From Peribacillus frigoritolerans (lineage in GTDB: Bacteria; Bacillota; Bacilli; Bacillales; Bacillaceae), in assembly GCF_004358755.1 (NCBI RefSeq), contig NZ_SMZY01000002.1, forward strand, positions 620,001-684,000: a stretch of 64,000 nt of DNA, given 5' to 3'. The stretch's first letter is position 1, and each line of letters starts with the position of its first letter. Of this stretch, positions 52,619 to 59,569 are shown one piece after another. Under the pieces are notes generated by a model. The model saw only the letters and a list, made by a program, of their open reading frames with translations, ran no database searches and was not told the origin of the DNA. A program made the position numbers and the translations under genes.

Positions 52619-53058
52619 GTGGAATCAAATGCACGCTGTGATTCCACACTTTAAGTTTTTACACCAAAAAGTGGATTCAACCACACGCTATGATTCCACA
52701 ATTTTAGTATTTGCACCGAAAAGTGGAATCAACCTCATGCTATGATTCCACAATTTAAGTTTTTACGCCGAAAAATGGAATCAACCACACGCTATGATTC
52801 CACAATTTTAGTATTTGCACCGAAAAGTGGAATCAACCACACGCTATGATTCCACAATTTACGTTTTTGCACCAAAAAGTGGATTCAACCACACGCTATG
52901 ATTCCACAATTTTAGTATTTGCACCGAAAAGTGGAATCAACCACACGCTATGATTCCACAATTTAGGTTTTTGCAGCGAAAAGTGGAATCAAACGCACGC
53001 TATGATTCCACAATTTAGGTTTTTGCAGCGAAAAGTGGAATCAAACGCACGCAATAAG
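52619..53058. repeat. Tandem array of 52-bp hairpin units (8.5 copies)
   Basis: Eight exact-length 52-bp units start at 52619, 52671, 52723, 52775, 52827, 52879, 52931 and 52983, and a ninth breaks off after about 20 bases. Each has the inverted repeat GTGGAATCA, 11 bases (ACCACACGCTA type), TGATTCCAC, then an A/T-rich linker. Units alternate between two linker types (TTTTAGTATTTGCACC and TTTAAGTTTTTACACC-like), so a 104-bp higher-order period is visible in units 1-6. No frame runs through it. It lies between the coiled-coil gene and a right-half MITE fragment. Confidence 0.92.
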
Positions 53059-53118
53059 GACAAAATTCCAGAATGGCAGCTGTATAATGGAATCAACCAA
53101 TTCCCTCTATTCTCCAGA

Positions 53119-53196
53119 AGAAGTCAAGTTCCTTCCGCTGCGCCGCTTATGGTTTTAACTTCTAGCCTAATAGCAACAATCCTTACGAAAAGAGCT
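53119..53196. repeat. Right half of the TIR (MITE-like) element
   Basis: AGTCAAGTTCCTTCCGCT and the end GCAACAATCCTTACGAAAAG match the right half of the copy at 32956-33176. The matching left end may be the weak AAGGCTGTTTTTGATTATC at 52572, in which case the tandem array lies inside the element. Confidence 0.65.
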
Positions 53197-53201
53197 AAAA
53201 G

Positions 53202-53230
53202 AAAAGGCATACGCTGACCGTTTGCCTTTT
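53202..53230. terminator. Terminator left of the 82-aa gene
   Basis: AAAAGGCA and TGCCTTTT pair around a 13-base loop. T-runs on both strands. It lies 35 bases beyond the stop of the minus-strand gene at 53265. Confidence 0.6.
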
Positions 53231-53264
53231 CTGTAAATCTATTAATTGATATTTTTTATAAATT

Positions 53265-53513
53265 TTAACTATCTTCTATTTCATTAATATTTTCATTTAT
53301 TATTAATTCTACAATCGTCTTCCTTGCCTCCTCTAAAATCCCATCCCATTTTTCAGTCAGGATGTTGCTCAGTCCTATATGAAAATCAATTTGATAAGGT
53401 TCCACACCTATTAAAAATCCCTTTATCGTTTTTCTTTGCTGATACAGCACTTCAAATAAATGAAGTATATGCTTGGATTTATTAATGAGACCTGATGAAA
53501 ATTTATGACTCAA
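53265..53513 (-). CDS. Uncharacterised small protein, 82 aa
   Basis: Reads MSHKFSSGLINKSKHILHLF and later IGLSNILTEKWDGILEEARK, largely helical, acidic C-terminus (NENINEIEDS), no membrane segment. The start is a TTG at 53513 with AAGGAAATCT. Family not recognised. It might be a truncated remnant, since it is flanked by repeats and AT-rich DNA. Confidence 0.45.
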   Translation of the reverse strand: MSHKFSSGLINKSKHILHLFEVLYQQRKTIKGFLIGVEPYQIDFHIGLSNILTEKWDGILEEARKTIVELIINENINEIEDS

Positions 53514-53620
53514 AGATTTCCTTATTCTATGATGATTAAAGTTTTGTTCTTATTTAAATATTGGAAATATCCCCCTGATTTATTTTCAGATGTTCCGTTA
53601 TACCAATACTTTCAGAAACG

Positions 53621-53659
53621 AAAAAAAGCTGCAGACACTTTTTAAATGGCTGCAGCTTT
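53621..53659 (-). terminator. Terminator of cutC
   Basis: On the minus strand AAAGCTGCAG and CTGCAGCTTT form a 10-bp stem around a 15-base loop, followed by TTTTCG. It lies 14 bases past the stop. Confidence 0.8.
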
Positions 53660-53672
53660 CTATTTGTATTAG

Positions 53673-54356
53673 TCATGTTACGATTTTTCTGATCGCTTTT
53701 ATTTGAAGGGGATCGATAGGATAACTATAATTTGATTCATAACGGATTCCCGAACCAAAGTGAACCTCTCTCACGTTTACTTTTTCTAAGAATGCAGATA
53801 AGTTTTGAGGTGTTAACCCTGATCCTGCCATAATGGAAAGACCCGTTCCGGCTGATAGATCTGCCAGCTGACTCAGCTCTTCTATTGCTTCTGTTGCTTT
53901 ATCTTTGCTGCCTGATGTAAGTACTCTAGTTATCTCAGGGTACTTCTGAAGCACGCCTAAAGCTGTTGCCAGATGATTGGCCTCGTCAAATGCGCGGTGA
54001 AAAGTAATATCCAGCCCCTTCGCTGCTCGAATTAATTTTGTAAGCATTTCCTCGTGTATTTCCTTCTCGTTATTAAGAACACCAAATACAACTCCAGCTG
54101 CACCTAATTTCCGGCATATTTCAATATCTTCTAACATAATATTCAAGTCTTCATCAGAATAGCAAAAACTCCGGCTATGCGGGCGAACCATTACATTCAC
54201 GGGAATCGTTAATCCCCTGCAGACACTTCTAATTAATCCATAGCTAGGGGTAAGCCCGCCTTCCATCAATCCTGTGACTAATTCTATCCGATCGGCACCA
54301 GCAGTTTGTGCGGTTCTTGCATCCTCAAGTGAATCTGCGATGGCTTCGATAATCAT
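53673..54356 (-). CDS. cutC: CutC-family protein (copper homeostasis)
   Basis: A 227-residue TIM-barrel protein. Signatures are AGADRIELVTGLMEGGLTPS at the start, VNVMVRPHSRSFCYS, ITFHRAFDEANH and GSGLTPQNLSAFL. The family is named for copper tolerance in E. coli, but its biochemical activity is still unsettled; in Bacillus it may act in sugar or cofactor metabolism. ATG at 54356 with AGGAGG upstream. It and patB are both leftward with an 80-bp gap that holds the patB terminator. Confidence 0.93.
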   Translation of the reverse strand: MIIEAIADSLEDARTAQTAGADRIELVTGLMEGGLTPSYGLIRSVCRGLTIPVNVMVRPHSRSFCYSDEDLNIMLEDIEICRKLGAAGVVFGVLNNEKEIHEEMLTKLIRAAKGLDITFHRAFDEANHLATALGVLQKYPEITRVLTSGSKDKATEAIEELSQLADLSAGTGLSIMAGSGLTPQNLSAFLEKVNVREVHFGSGIRYESNYSYPIDPLQIKAIRKIVT

Positions 54357-54412
54357 GATTTGTCCTCCTAACTAAAATTAGCAACTAATATAACCCTCAT
54401 TTTACTCGTAAA

Positions 54413-54450
54413 ATAAAAGACAAACCTGCCAGAATTGTCAGCAGGTTGTC
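54413..54450 (-). terminator. Terminator overlapping the 3' end of patB
   Basis: On the minus strand GACAACCTGC and GCAGGTTTGTC pair (one bulge) around an 11-base loop; TTTTATTTT follows. The stem includes the last codons of patB. Confidence 0.75.
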
Positions 54451-55604
54451 TCTTTTGCTTTTACAGCAGCTTTCATTCTAAGTAAAGCTTCCGTTAAGAC
54501 CTCACGGGGACAGGCAATATTTATACGTTCAAACCCATACCCGCCTTTACCGAATTTCATTCCTTCATCAAGGCGGACTCTTGCATGTTCTAAAAAGAAA
54601 TGATGCAACTCGTCATGCGGAATGCCAAGATCACGGCAATCCAGCCAAATCAAATGGGTCGCTTCAGGTTTCACCACTTTAATGGACGGTATATTTTGTT
54701 CTAAAAAGGAACATACATACTGGAGGTTACACTCTAAATAACTTCTTACATCTTCAAGCCAAGGCAAACCTTTATAGTAGGCGGCAATCGTTCCTTCCAC
54801 AGCAAAAGCATTTGGACGCATTAATCCGTAACCCATTAATAGCTTCTCATATTTTTCTTTAACTGCTTTATTCGGAATAATAAAGATAGAGCTTTGCATT
54901 CCTGCAATATTAAATGTTTTGCTGGGAGCAGCACATGTAATCGAAAACTTTAAATGGCCGGGATGAACAGTTGCAAACGGCGTATGTTTATAACCGGAGT
55001 AAGTTAAATCTCCATGCATTTCATCTGAAATAACATAAACACCATGTTTCTCGCAAATTTCTCCGATCTTTCGCAATTCCTCCTTGGTCCAAACTCTTCC
55101 AACCGGATTGTGAGGGCTGCACAAAATAAATATTTTCGTATTGGGTCGGGATGCTTTTTCCTCAAAGTCTTCAAAATTCATTGTATATGTACCATTAGAA
55201 TAGATAAGAGAATTACTTAACAATGTACAGCCTTGTGTTTCAATCGTTGAAAAGAAAGGATAGTATACTGGATCCTGCACGATCACAGCATCACCTGGCT
55301 GTGTTAAAGCTTGTAATAATAAATTTATTCCAGGAATAATACCCGGGCTAAAAGAAATCCACTCGCGTTTTAACTCCCAATCATACTGTGTGTTCCACCA
55401 ATATTGAACAGCATCATAATATCGTTCACAAAATGTACTATACCCATATATTCCGTGCACTGCTTTTTGACTTATAGCATTGACTATTTCTTCTGAAACT
55501 TGAAAATCCATATCCGCAATGCATAATGGAATCATATCTTGATCCTCTATGTACCATTTAACTGAATGTGTTTTTCTGCGGTCAATCAATTTTTCTAACG
55601 GCAT
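54438..55604 (-). CDS. patB: PatB/MalY-type PLP-dependent C-S lyase
   Basis: A 388-residue fold type I PLP enzyme. The lysine binding PLP is K229 in AAPSKTFNIAG; upstream SPHNPVGRVWTKEEL and ISDEMHGDL (the aspartate for pyridine N) are conserved. MalY/PatB proteins act as cystathionine beta-lyase or cysteine-S-conjugate lyase, releasing thiol, pyruvate and ammonia. AGGAGAAAAAG precedes the ATG. B. subtilis PatB is the closest named relative in type and length. Confidence 0.9.
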   Translation of the reverse strand: MPLEKLIDRRKTHSVKWYIEDQDMIPLCIADMDFQVSEEIVNAISQKAVHGIYGYSTFCERYYDAVQYWWNTQYDWELKREWISFSPGIIPGINLLLQALTQPGDAVIVQDPVYYPFFSTIETQGCTLLSNSLIYSNGTYTMNFEDFEEKASRPNTKIFILCSPHNPVGRVWTKEELRKIGEICEKHGVYVISDEMHGDLTYSGYKHTPFATVHPGHLKFSITCAAPSKTFNIAGMQSSIFIIPNKAVKEKYEKLLMGYGLMRPNAFAVEGTIAAYYKGLPWLEDVRSYLECNLQYVCSFLEQNIPSIKVVKPEATHLIWLDCRDLGIPHDELHHFFLEHARVRLDEGMKFGKGGYGFERINIACPREVLTEALLRMKAAVKAKETTC

Positions 55605-55800
55605 ATCTTTTTCTCCTAACTTTCATCTCCTAATGATATTTCATCCATATTATACAAGAATTAAAGAGCATTTATCCTTTTTAACTTGAACTTCTTTTTT
55701 TGTAAGTTGAAGTCGTAATCCTAATTCCATCTGCTCCTGAGTTAGAAATCAATAACAAAAAAACCACCTTACAAAAATTCGAAGTGGTTTTTCTCTTTAG

Positions 55801-55836
55801 AATGACCTGTGAGGGATTCGAACCCCCGACCCCTTC
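55801..55836 (-). pseudogene. 3' half of a tRNA, broken
   Basis: Thirty-six bases on the minus strand match the T-arm, 3' acceptor strand and part of the variable loop of the intact tRNA at 58810-58881, with two mismatches. The T-loop here is the standard TTCGAAT. The 5' half is absent; in its place lies a fragment of an ATPase gene. A terminator-like hairpin (AAACCAC.../GTGGTTT) follows at 55757-55792, as behind a real tRNA gene. Confidence 0.8.
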
Positions 55837-55966
55837 GATGAATATCATGGCTAAGTCATGTTGATCATAGATGCCACGAAGTTACTCTAAGTGTTGCAGT
55901 TTCAGTCGATCGATTTCATCCACTATAATTAATTGAATCCCTTCGCTGTACAAGTTATAAATTTAA
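55837..55966 (-). pseudogene. Fragment of a transposition-type AAA ATPase (MuB/TnsC-like)
   Basis: The minus-strand frame reads YSEGIQLIIVDEIDRLKLQH, LE, stop (55882-55884), LRGIYDQHDLAMIFI, and then passes into the tRNA sequence. LIIVDE is a Walker B motif, and the whole stretch is the usual Walker B-to-sensor region of COG2842-type ATPases of transposons, which normally continues IGMPG-E-KRL. Only about 43 codons remain, with one internal stop. It is a relic of a mobile element fused at the tRNA half. Confidence 0.65.
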
Positions 55967-56131
55967 TGGTTTAAAGTTATAGAGCATTTCTTTGAATGAG
56001 GAATGCTTTTTATTTTCGCTTAAAACAAAAACTTACAATAAAAATATTATTTAAATGAATAAAAATTTATTGTAAAACGATAAAATATAGATTAAAATCA
56101 TAATCAGAATAAAATAAGTGAGGTGCTTTTT

Positions 56132-56614
56132 ATGGAAAAAGTAACAACGTTGTTTTTAAAAATAGCTGTTATTCTTTTAGGAGTCCCAGTTCTTGCTCTG
56201 TGTATCTTTTTAGTGCCTGAGATGGCGAATCTTGCAGCAAAGTTGCTTCCAGAGTTTGCTTTTATAAAATATCTCGTTTTCATCGCTTTTGATGCATCGG
56301 CGATACCTTTTTACTATGCTTTGTATCAAGCTTTCAAACTCTTACGCTATATTGACAAAAATAAAGCTTTCTCCGATTTATCGGTAAAAGCTTTAAAGAA
56401 AATCAAATACTGTGCCATCACAATCAGTATTTTGCATGTGCTAGTTTGGCCGCTCTTCTATATCTTTGCGGAAGTAGACGACGCACCAGGAGTTATCTTT
56501 GTCGGATTGGCTGTTCCTTTTGCTTCGATGGTTATCGCAGTCTTTGCGGCTGTTCTCCAAAAACTTTTACAAGAAGCAATTAATATCAAATCAGAAAATG
56601 ATTTAACGGTCTGA
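56132..56614 (+). CDS. DUF2975 membrane protein
   Basis: A 160-residue protein with four membrane helices (about 5-27, 43-64, 90-112, 120-143). The short motif RYIDKNKAFSDLSVKALKKI between helices two and three is typical of DUF2975 proteins. Start at 56132 (GAGGTG upstream). It is cotranscribed with a YozG-like HTH gene 11 bases downstream, a pairing found repeatedly in Firmicutes. Function of the family is unknown. Confidence 0.88.
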   Translation: MEKVTTLFLKIAVILLGVPVLALCIFLVPEMANLAAKLLPEFAFIKYLVFIAFDASAIPFYYALYQAFKLLRYIDKNKAFSDLSVKALKKIKYCAITISILHVLVWPLFYIFAEVDDAPGVIFVGLAVPFASMVIAVFAAVLQKLLQEAINIKSENDLTV

Positions 56615-56625
56615 GGTGAATAACA

Positions 56626-56841
56626 ATGGCAATTATAATCAATATTGATGTGATGTTAGCAAAAAGGAAAATGAGCGTAACAGAACTTTCGGAGAAGGTC
56701 GGAATAACAATGGCGAACCTTTCTATATTGAAAAATGGAAAGGCAAAAGCGATTCGTTTATCCACTTTAGAGGCAATTTGTAAGGCTTTAGAATGTCAGC
56801 CTGGAGATATTTTAGAATACAAAAGTGACGAACACAGTTAA
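56626..56841 (+). CDS. Cro/C1-type HTH regulator, YozG-like
   Basis: A 71-residue protein that is all helix-turn-helix: MSVTELSEKVGITMANLSIL, then KNGKAKAIRLSTLEAICKAL and PGDILEY at the end. It belongs to the YozG-type group of XRE-like regulators that accompany DUF2975. GAGGTGAA precedes the ATG. It probably regulates this operon. Confidence 0.92.
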   Translation: MAIIINIDVMLAKRKMSVTELSEKVGITMANLSILKNGKAKAIRLSTLEAICKALECQPGDILEYKSDEHS

Positions 56842-56888
56842 ACATATTGAAGAAACTTAATATAACAATTATTAGGGGAGGTATAACT

Positions 56889-58136
56889 ATGGACATTAAC
56901 AATTTGATTATTGAAAATATTGCTAACCCTCATGAGCTGGAGAGAATGTATAGAAAAGACCCGAAAGCTTTTAAAAAATCCTTCGCACACGCATGGGAAC
57001 AAAATCCTGATTCTCAGGTTCTTGGCGTTTGGTATGAAAGATTGCATTTCAAGGAGACGGCATATACAGAAAAATCTTCCTTGCTTCAAAAAGGTTTCTT
57101 ATTCATGGGCATTTTAGCCATTCTGGCCGGGATAAGCACCAGGATCATTTTCCATTTTGTCGAACAGGAAGCAATTGCTCCAATTAACCTGGCTTTTGGT
57201 ATAATTCCCTTTATTGCTGCCTATTTTGTTTATAATAATACTCCGAAAAAAAGTGTTATTTATTCCCTTGCAGCATTGTTCCTAATTTCCGGGTTTTATC
57301 TAAATATGCTGCCATTAAATGATAAAGACAGTATTATCCTTGCTTATTTACACCTTCCCATATTCTTATGGGTATTGGTAGGGCTTGCATTTACAGGAAA
57401 TGAATATTCAAAAGGCAGTACAAGATTAGCCTATATTAAATTTAATTTGGAATATTGTATTCTCTACGCCAGCATGGCAGTTAGCGGAATGGTACTAGCA
57501 GCATTAACCATGCAGTTATTTAGCTTTGTTGGCTTGGATATAGAAGACTTCTATTTTAGTAATGTCGTTTTATTTGGTGCTGCCGCTCTCGCTATTGTGG
57601 CTGCATACCAGGTATCAATGAATCTTAAACTTGCTAAGAATATTACACCATATATAGCTAAAATTTTTAGTCCTCTTGTCCTGGTCACATTGTTGGTCTA
57701 TCTTATAACGGTTATATGGGTCGGAAAAAATCCATTCTTGGACCGCAATTTCTTGATAGCCTTCAACGGAATACTCCTTGGCGTATTGGCCGTTACCATA
57801 TTTTCCATTACCGAGAGCGACTCAGACGAGAAAAAGAACATTTCAGATTATATAAATTTCGCCTTAATTGTTCTTGCGCTTATCATTGACAGTGTGGCTT
57901 TGTCAGCTATCGTGTTCAGGCTTTCTTCTTATGGGATTACGCCTAATAGACTTGCTGTTTTAGGAGTAAACATACTTATCTGGGCAAATCTAATTTGGAT
58001 TATGCTCTCCTATTTGCGTTTTCTACAAAACAAATCCGGACCTTCAACTATCCAAGATGCCGTTACTAAGTATTTGCCGGTCTACGGATTTTGGGCAGCT
58101 TTCGTTACATTTACTTTTCCTATCATTTTTAATTAG
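56889..58136 (+). CDS. Polytopic membrane protein, 415 aa
   Basis: Residues 1-50 are soluble (MDINNLIIENIANPHELERM...), followed by 10-12 hydrophobic helices to the end (FPIIFN). The N-terminal helix-rich part resembles DUF4153-type membrane proteins in layout, but I cannot confirm a family. Start at 56889 with GGGGAGG; an ATG-less extension reaches 56847. It follows the HTH gene by 47 bases and is probably the third gene of that operon, which makes it a likely target or partner of the DUF2975/HTH module. Confidence 0.7.
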   Translation: MDINNLIIENIANPHELERMYRKDPKAFKKSFAHAWEQNPDSQVLGVWYERLHFKETAYTEKSSLLQKGFLFMGILAILAGISTRIIFHFVEQEAIAPINLAFGIIPFIAAYFVYNNTPKKSVIYSLAALFLISGFYLNMLPLNDKDSIILAYLHLPIFLWVLVGLAFTGNEYSKGSTRLAYIKFNLEYCILYASMAVSGMVLAALTMQLFSFVGLDIEDFYFSNVVLFGAAALAIVAAYQVSMNLKLAKNITPYIAKIFSPLVLVTLLVYLITVIWVGKNPFLDRNFLIAFNGILLGVLAVTIFSITESDSDEKKNISDYINFALIVLALIIDSVALSAIVFRLSSYGITPNRLAVLGVNILIWANLIWIMLSYLRFLQNKSGPSTIQDAVTKYLPVYGFWAAFVTFTFPIIFN

Positions 58137-58809
58137 AAAGGCTCTGTTAATGTAACGAAAAGCTAATCTTCAATAACGTATAAAATCCTTAGAAGTCCTT
58201 TTTTCGCTGGGCACATGAAACTGGACATATTTTAAATAATCGGGCGCGATTGCTGAACAATGAGCAGTCGCCTTTTTTACTAAACCGATCAGAACCGAGC
58301 TATAAATGATTGGATGTACATAATTAAGAAACCCAGCTAATCTTCTAATGTGAAGGTAGCTGGGTTTTTAAAGTTGGAAGTGCAAAATAACACTTAAAAT
58401 AAGCGCAAATTATTAGTCAAAGGACAATTTGTTGTTATTTTTGTTGTTGCTAACGCGTCTAAAAGTTAGTCTAGAACAAAAAGCACAAAAGATACTGGAC
58501 TTTTAGATTCTTGTTCAAATATATTCCTGGATCAATTTTGACTCTTGCTTCCGTGCGTCCTGTACGTTGTCATATTAACCACAAATCGAAAAGTAACTTT
58601 CTAGATTCATCAGTTTTACATGCACCTTATACATTCTGAGAAAATGGGTGAGTTATTTTTTGTTTTTAAGTAAGATCCTCTTTTTAAAATAGAAGCTTTT
58701 AATTTTCGACACCAATTTACCACCAATTCCACTGTATTACTTCAAATTAAATATCCTGTTATATACAAAAAACCTTGATAACACAAAGGTTACCAAGGAT
58801 CTGTTATAA
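58137..58809. other. 670-bp intergenic region with two hairpins
   Basis: No gene recognised. It contains two terminator-like hairpins at 58243-58279 (GGGCGCGATTGCT.../AGCAGTCGCC, T-run) and 58329-58369 (AAACCCAGCTA/TAGCTGGGTTT, T-run). The start GGCTCTGTTAA (58140) resembles an insertion-sequence end. The rest is AT-rich, with frequent stops on both strands. It lies between the membrane gene and the tRNA, inside the putative mobile island. Confidence 0.45.
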
Positions 58810-58881
58810 TGACCTGTGAGGGACTTGAACCCCCGACCCCTTCCCTGTCAAGGAAGTGCTCTCCCACTGAGCTAACAAGTC
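58810..58881 (-). tRNA. tRNA-Val (anticodon GAC)
   Basis: A full cloverleaf on the minus strand: acceptor GACTTGT/ACAGGTC with two G-T pairs, D-arm GCTC...GAGC, anticodon stem CTTCC/GGAAG with loop TTGACAG (anticodon GAC), variable loop GGGTC, T-arm GGGGG/CCCTC, discriminator A. The 3' CCA is not encoded. Its 3' half recurs at 55801-55836. Folding was done by hand. Confidence 0.78.
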
Positions 58882-59110
58882 GCAGTATGTAGATATTGCT
58901 GACAAACTCTATTATATGAGGCTGCTTGCGTAAAGTCAACAAAATTATTCAGCCTCAAAAAGTTTTCTGAGCTTTTAAGGAATCCTACAAAACCAATAAT
59001 TATCTTTTTTCTTTTATGAGCTGATTTTGGGAATCATAGGGGTTCAATAAGTACACTATTTCCTTATTTCTGCTGTTTTGAGAACCCATTCAGGCTCTGC
59101 TTTTCCTGTT

Positions 59111-59269
59111 TTAAATGATTCTTTGTAAAAATACTGCTCCAAAATAAATGAAGCTCATTCCTATAAAAGAGATTGCAAATACAATAAGCGGTTGAGGGAT
59201 TCTTCCTCTTATGTTTACTAGGGCAATGCCTATTAAAATATGAATGACTAAAAGAAAAAAGTAAATCAT
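59111..59269 (-). CDS. Small membrane protein, 52 aa
   Basis: Minus-strand ATG at 59269 with AAGGGCTGAAT upstream, stop at 59111-59113. The protein is MIYFFLLVIHILIGIALVNI, RGRIPQP, then LIVFAISFIGMSFIYFGAV and FLQRII: two helices with a basic loop. No family recognised. It follows the broken 59275-59509 gene by five bases and was probably in one operon with it. Confidence 0.6.
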   Translation of the reverse strand: MIYFFLLVIHILIGIALVNIRGRIPQPLIVFAISFIGMSFIYFGAVFLQRII

Positions 59270-59274
59270 TAGAT

Positions 59275-59509
59275 TCAGCCCTTTCTATCCAATTCCTCAA
59301 GATGATCTTTGATAGATTCCATTAACTCTTCTTTAATCATTTCTGCAGATTCACCTTCATTGGATGTCCTCCAGCCGAGCTTATTTATTCTCTTTTCAGC
59401 GCCAGTTCCGCTTTTCACCCTTCCGGAAACATAGAATATTTCACCATAATACTAGTATCCTATTCGACTCATTTCCCGGACAATAATCGACGATATCATT
59501 AGCTTTCAT
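59275..59509 (-). pseudogene. Small gene broken by a frameshift
   Basis: The first frame (ATG 59509) reads MKANDIVDYCPGNESNRILV and stops after two more codons. The second frame continues YYGEIFYVSGRVKSGTGAEK, then RINKLGWRTSNEGESAEMIK, a basic/acidic end and stop at 59275-59277. The two join smoothly if one base is removed or two are added near 59449-59456. The total of 235 bases fits that. An intact protein would have about 78 residues. Family not known. Confidence 0.6.
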
Positions 59510-59527
59510 TGAGTTCTATTCATAAAG

Positions 59528-59560
59528 AAAGCATGAAAATCAACTTGATTTTCATGCTTT
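59528..59560 (-). terminator. Terminator of the TAXI-TRAP operon
   Basis: AAAGCATGAAAATCAA, one base, and its exact reverse complement: a 33-bp perfect palindrome just past the permease stop; CTTTATG follows on the minus strand. Confidence 0.8.
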
Positions 59561-59569
59561 CTCCTTCTC

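Noticed and set aside
52619-53058. CRISPR array
   Set aside because: Repeat and intervening parts are both repeated; there are no unique spacers, the hairpin is in every unit, and no cas gene is near.
58140-58240. Insertion sequence remnant suggested by GGCTCTGTTAA
   Set aside because: No matching opposite end and no transposase frame could be found; kept only as a remark in the region entry.
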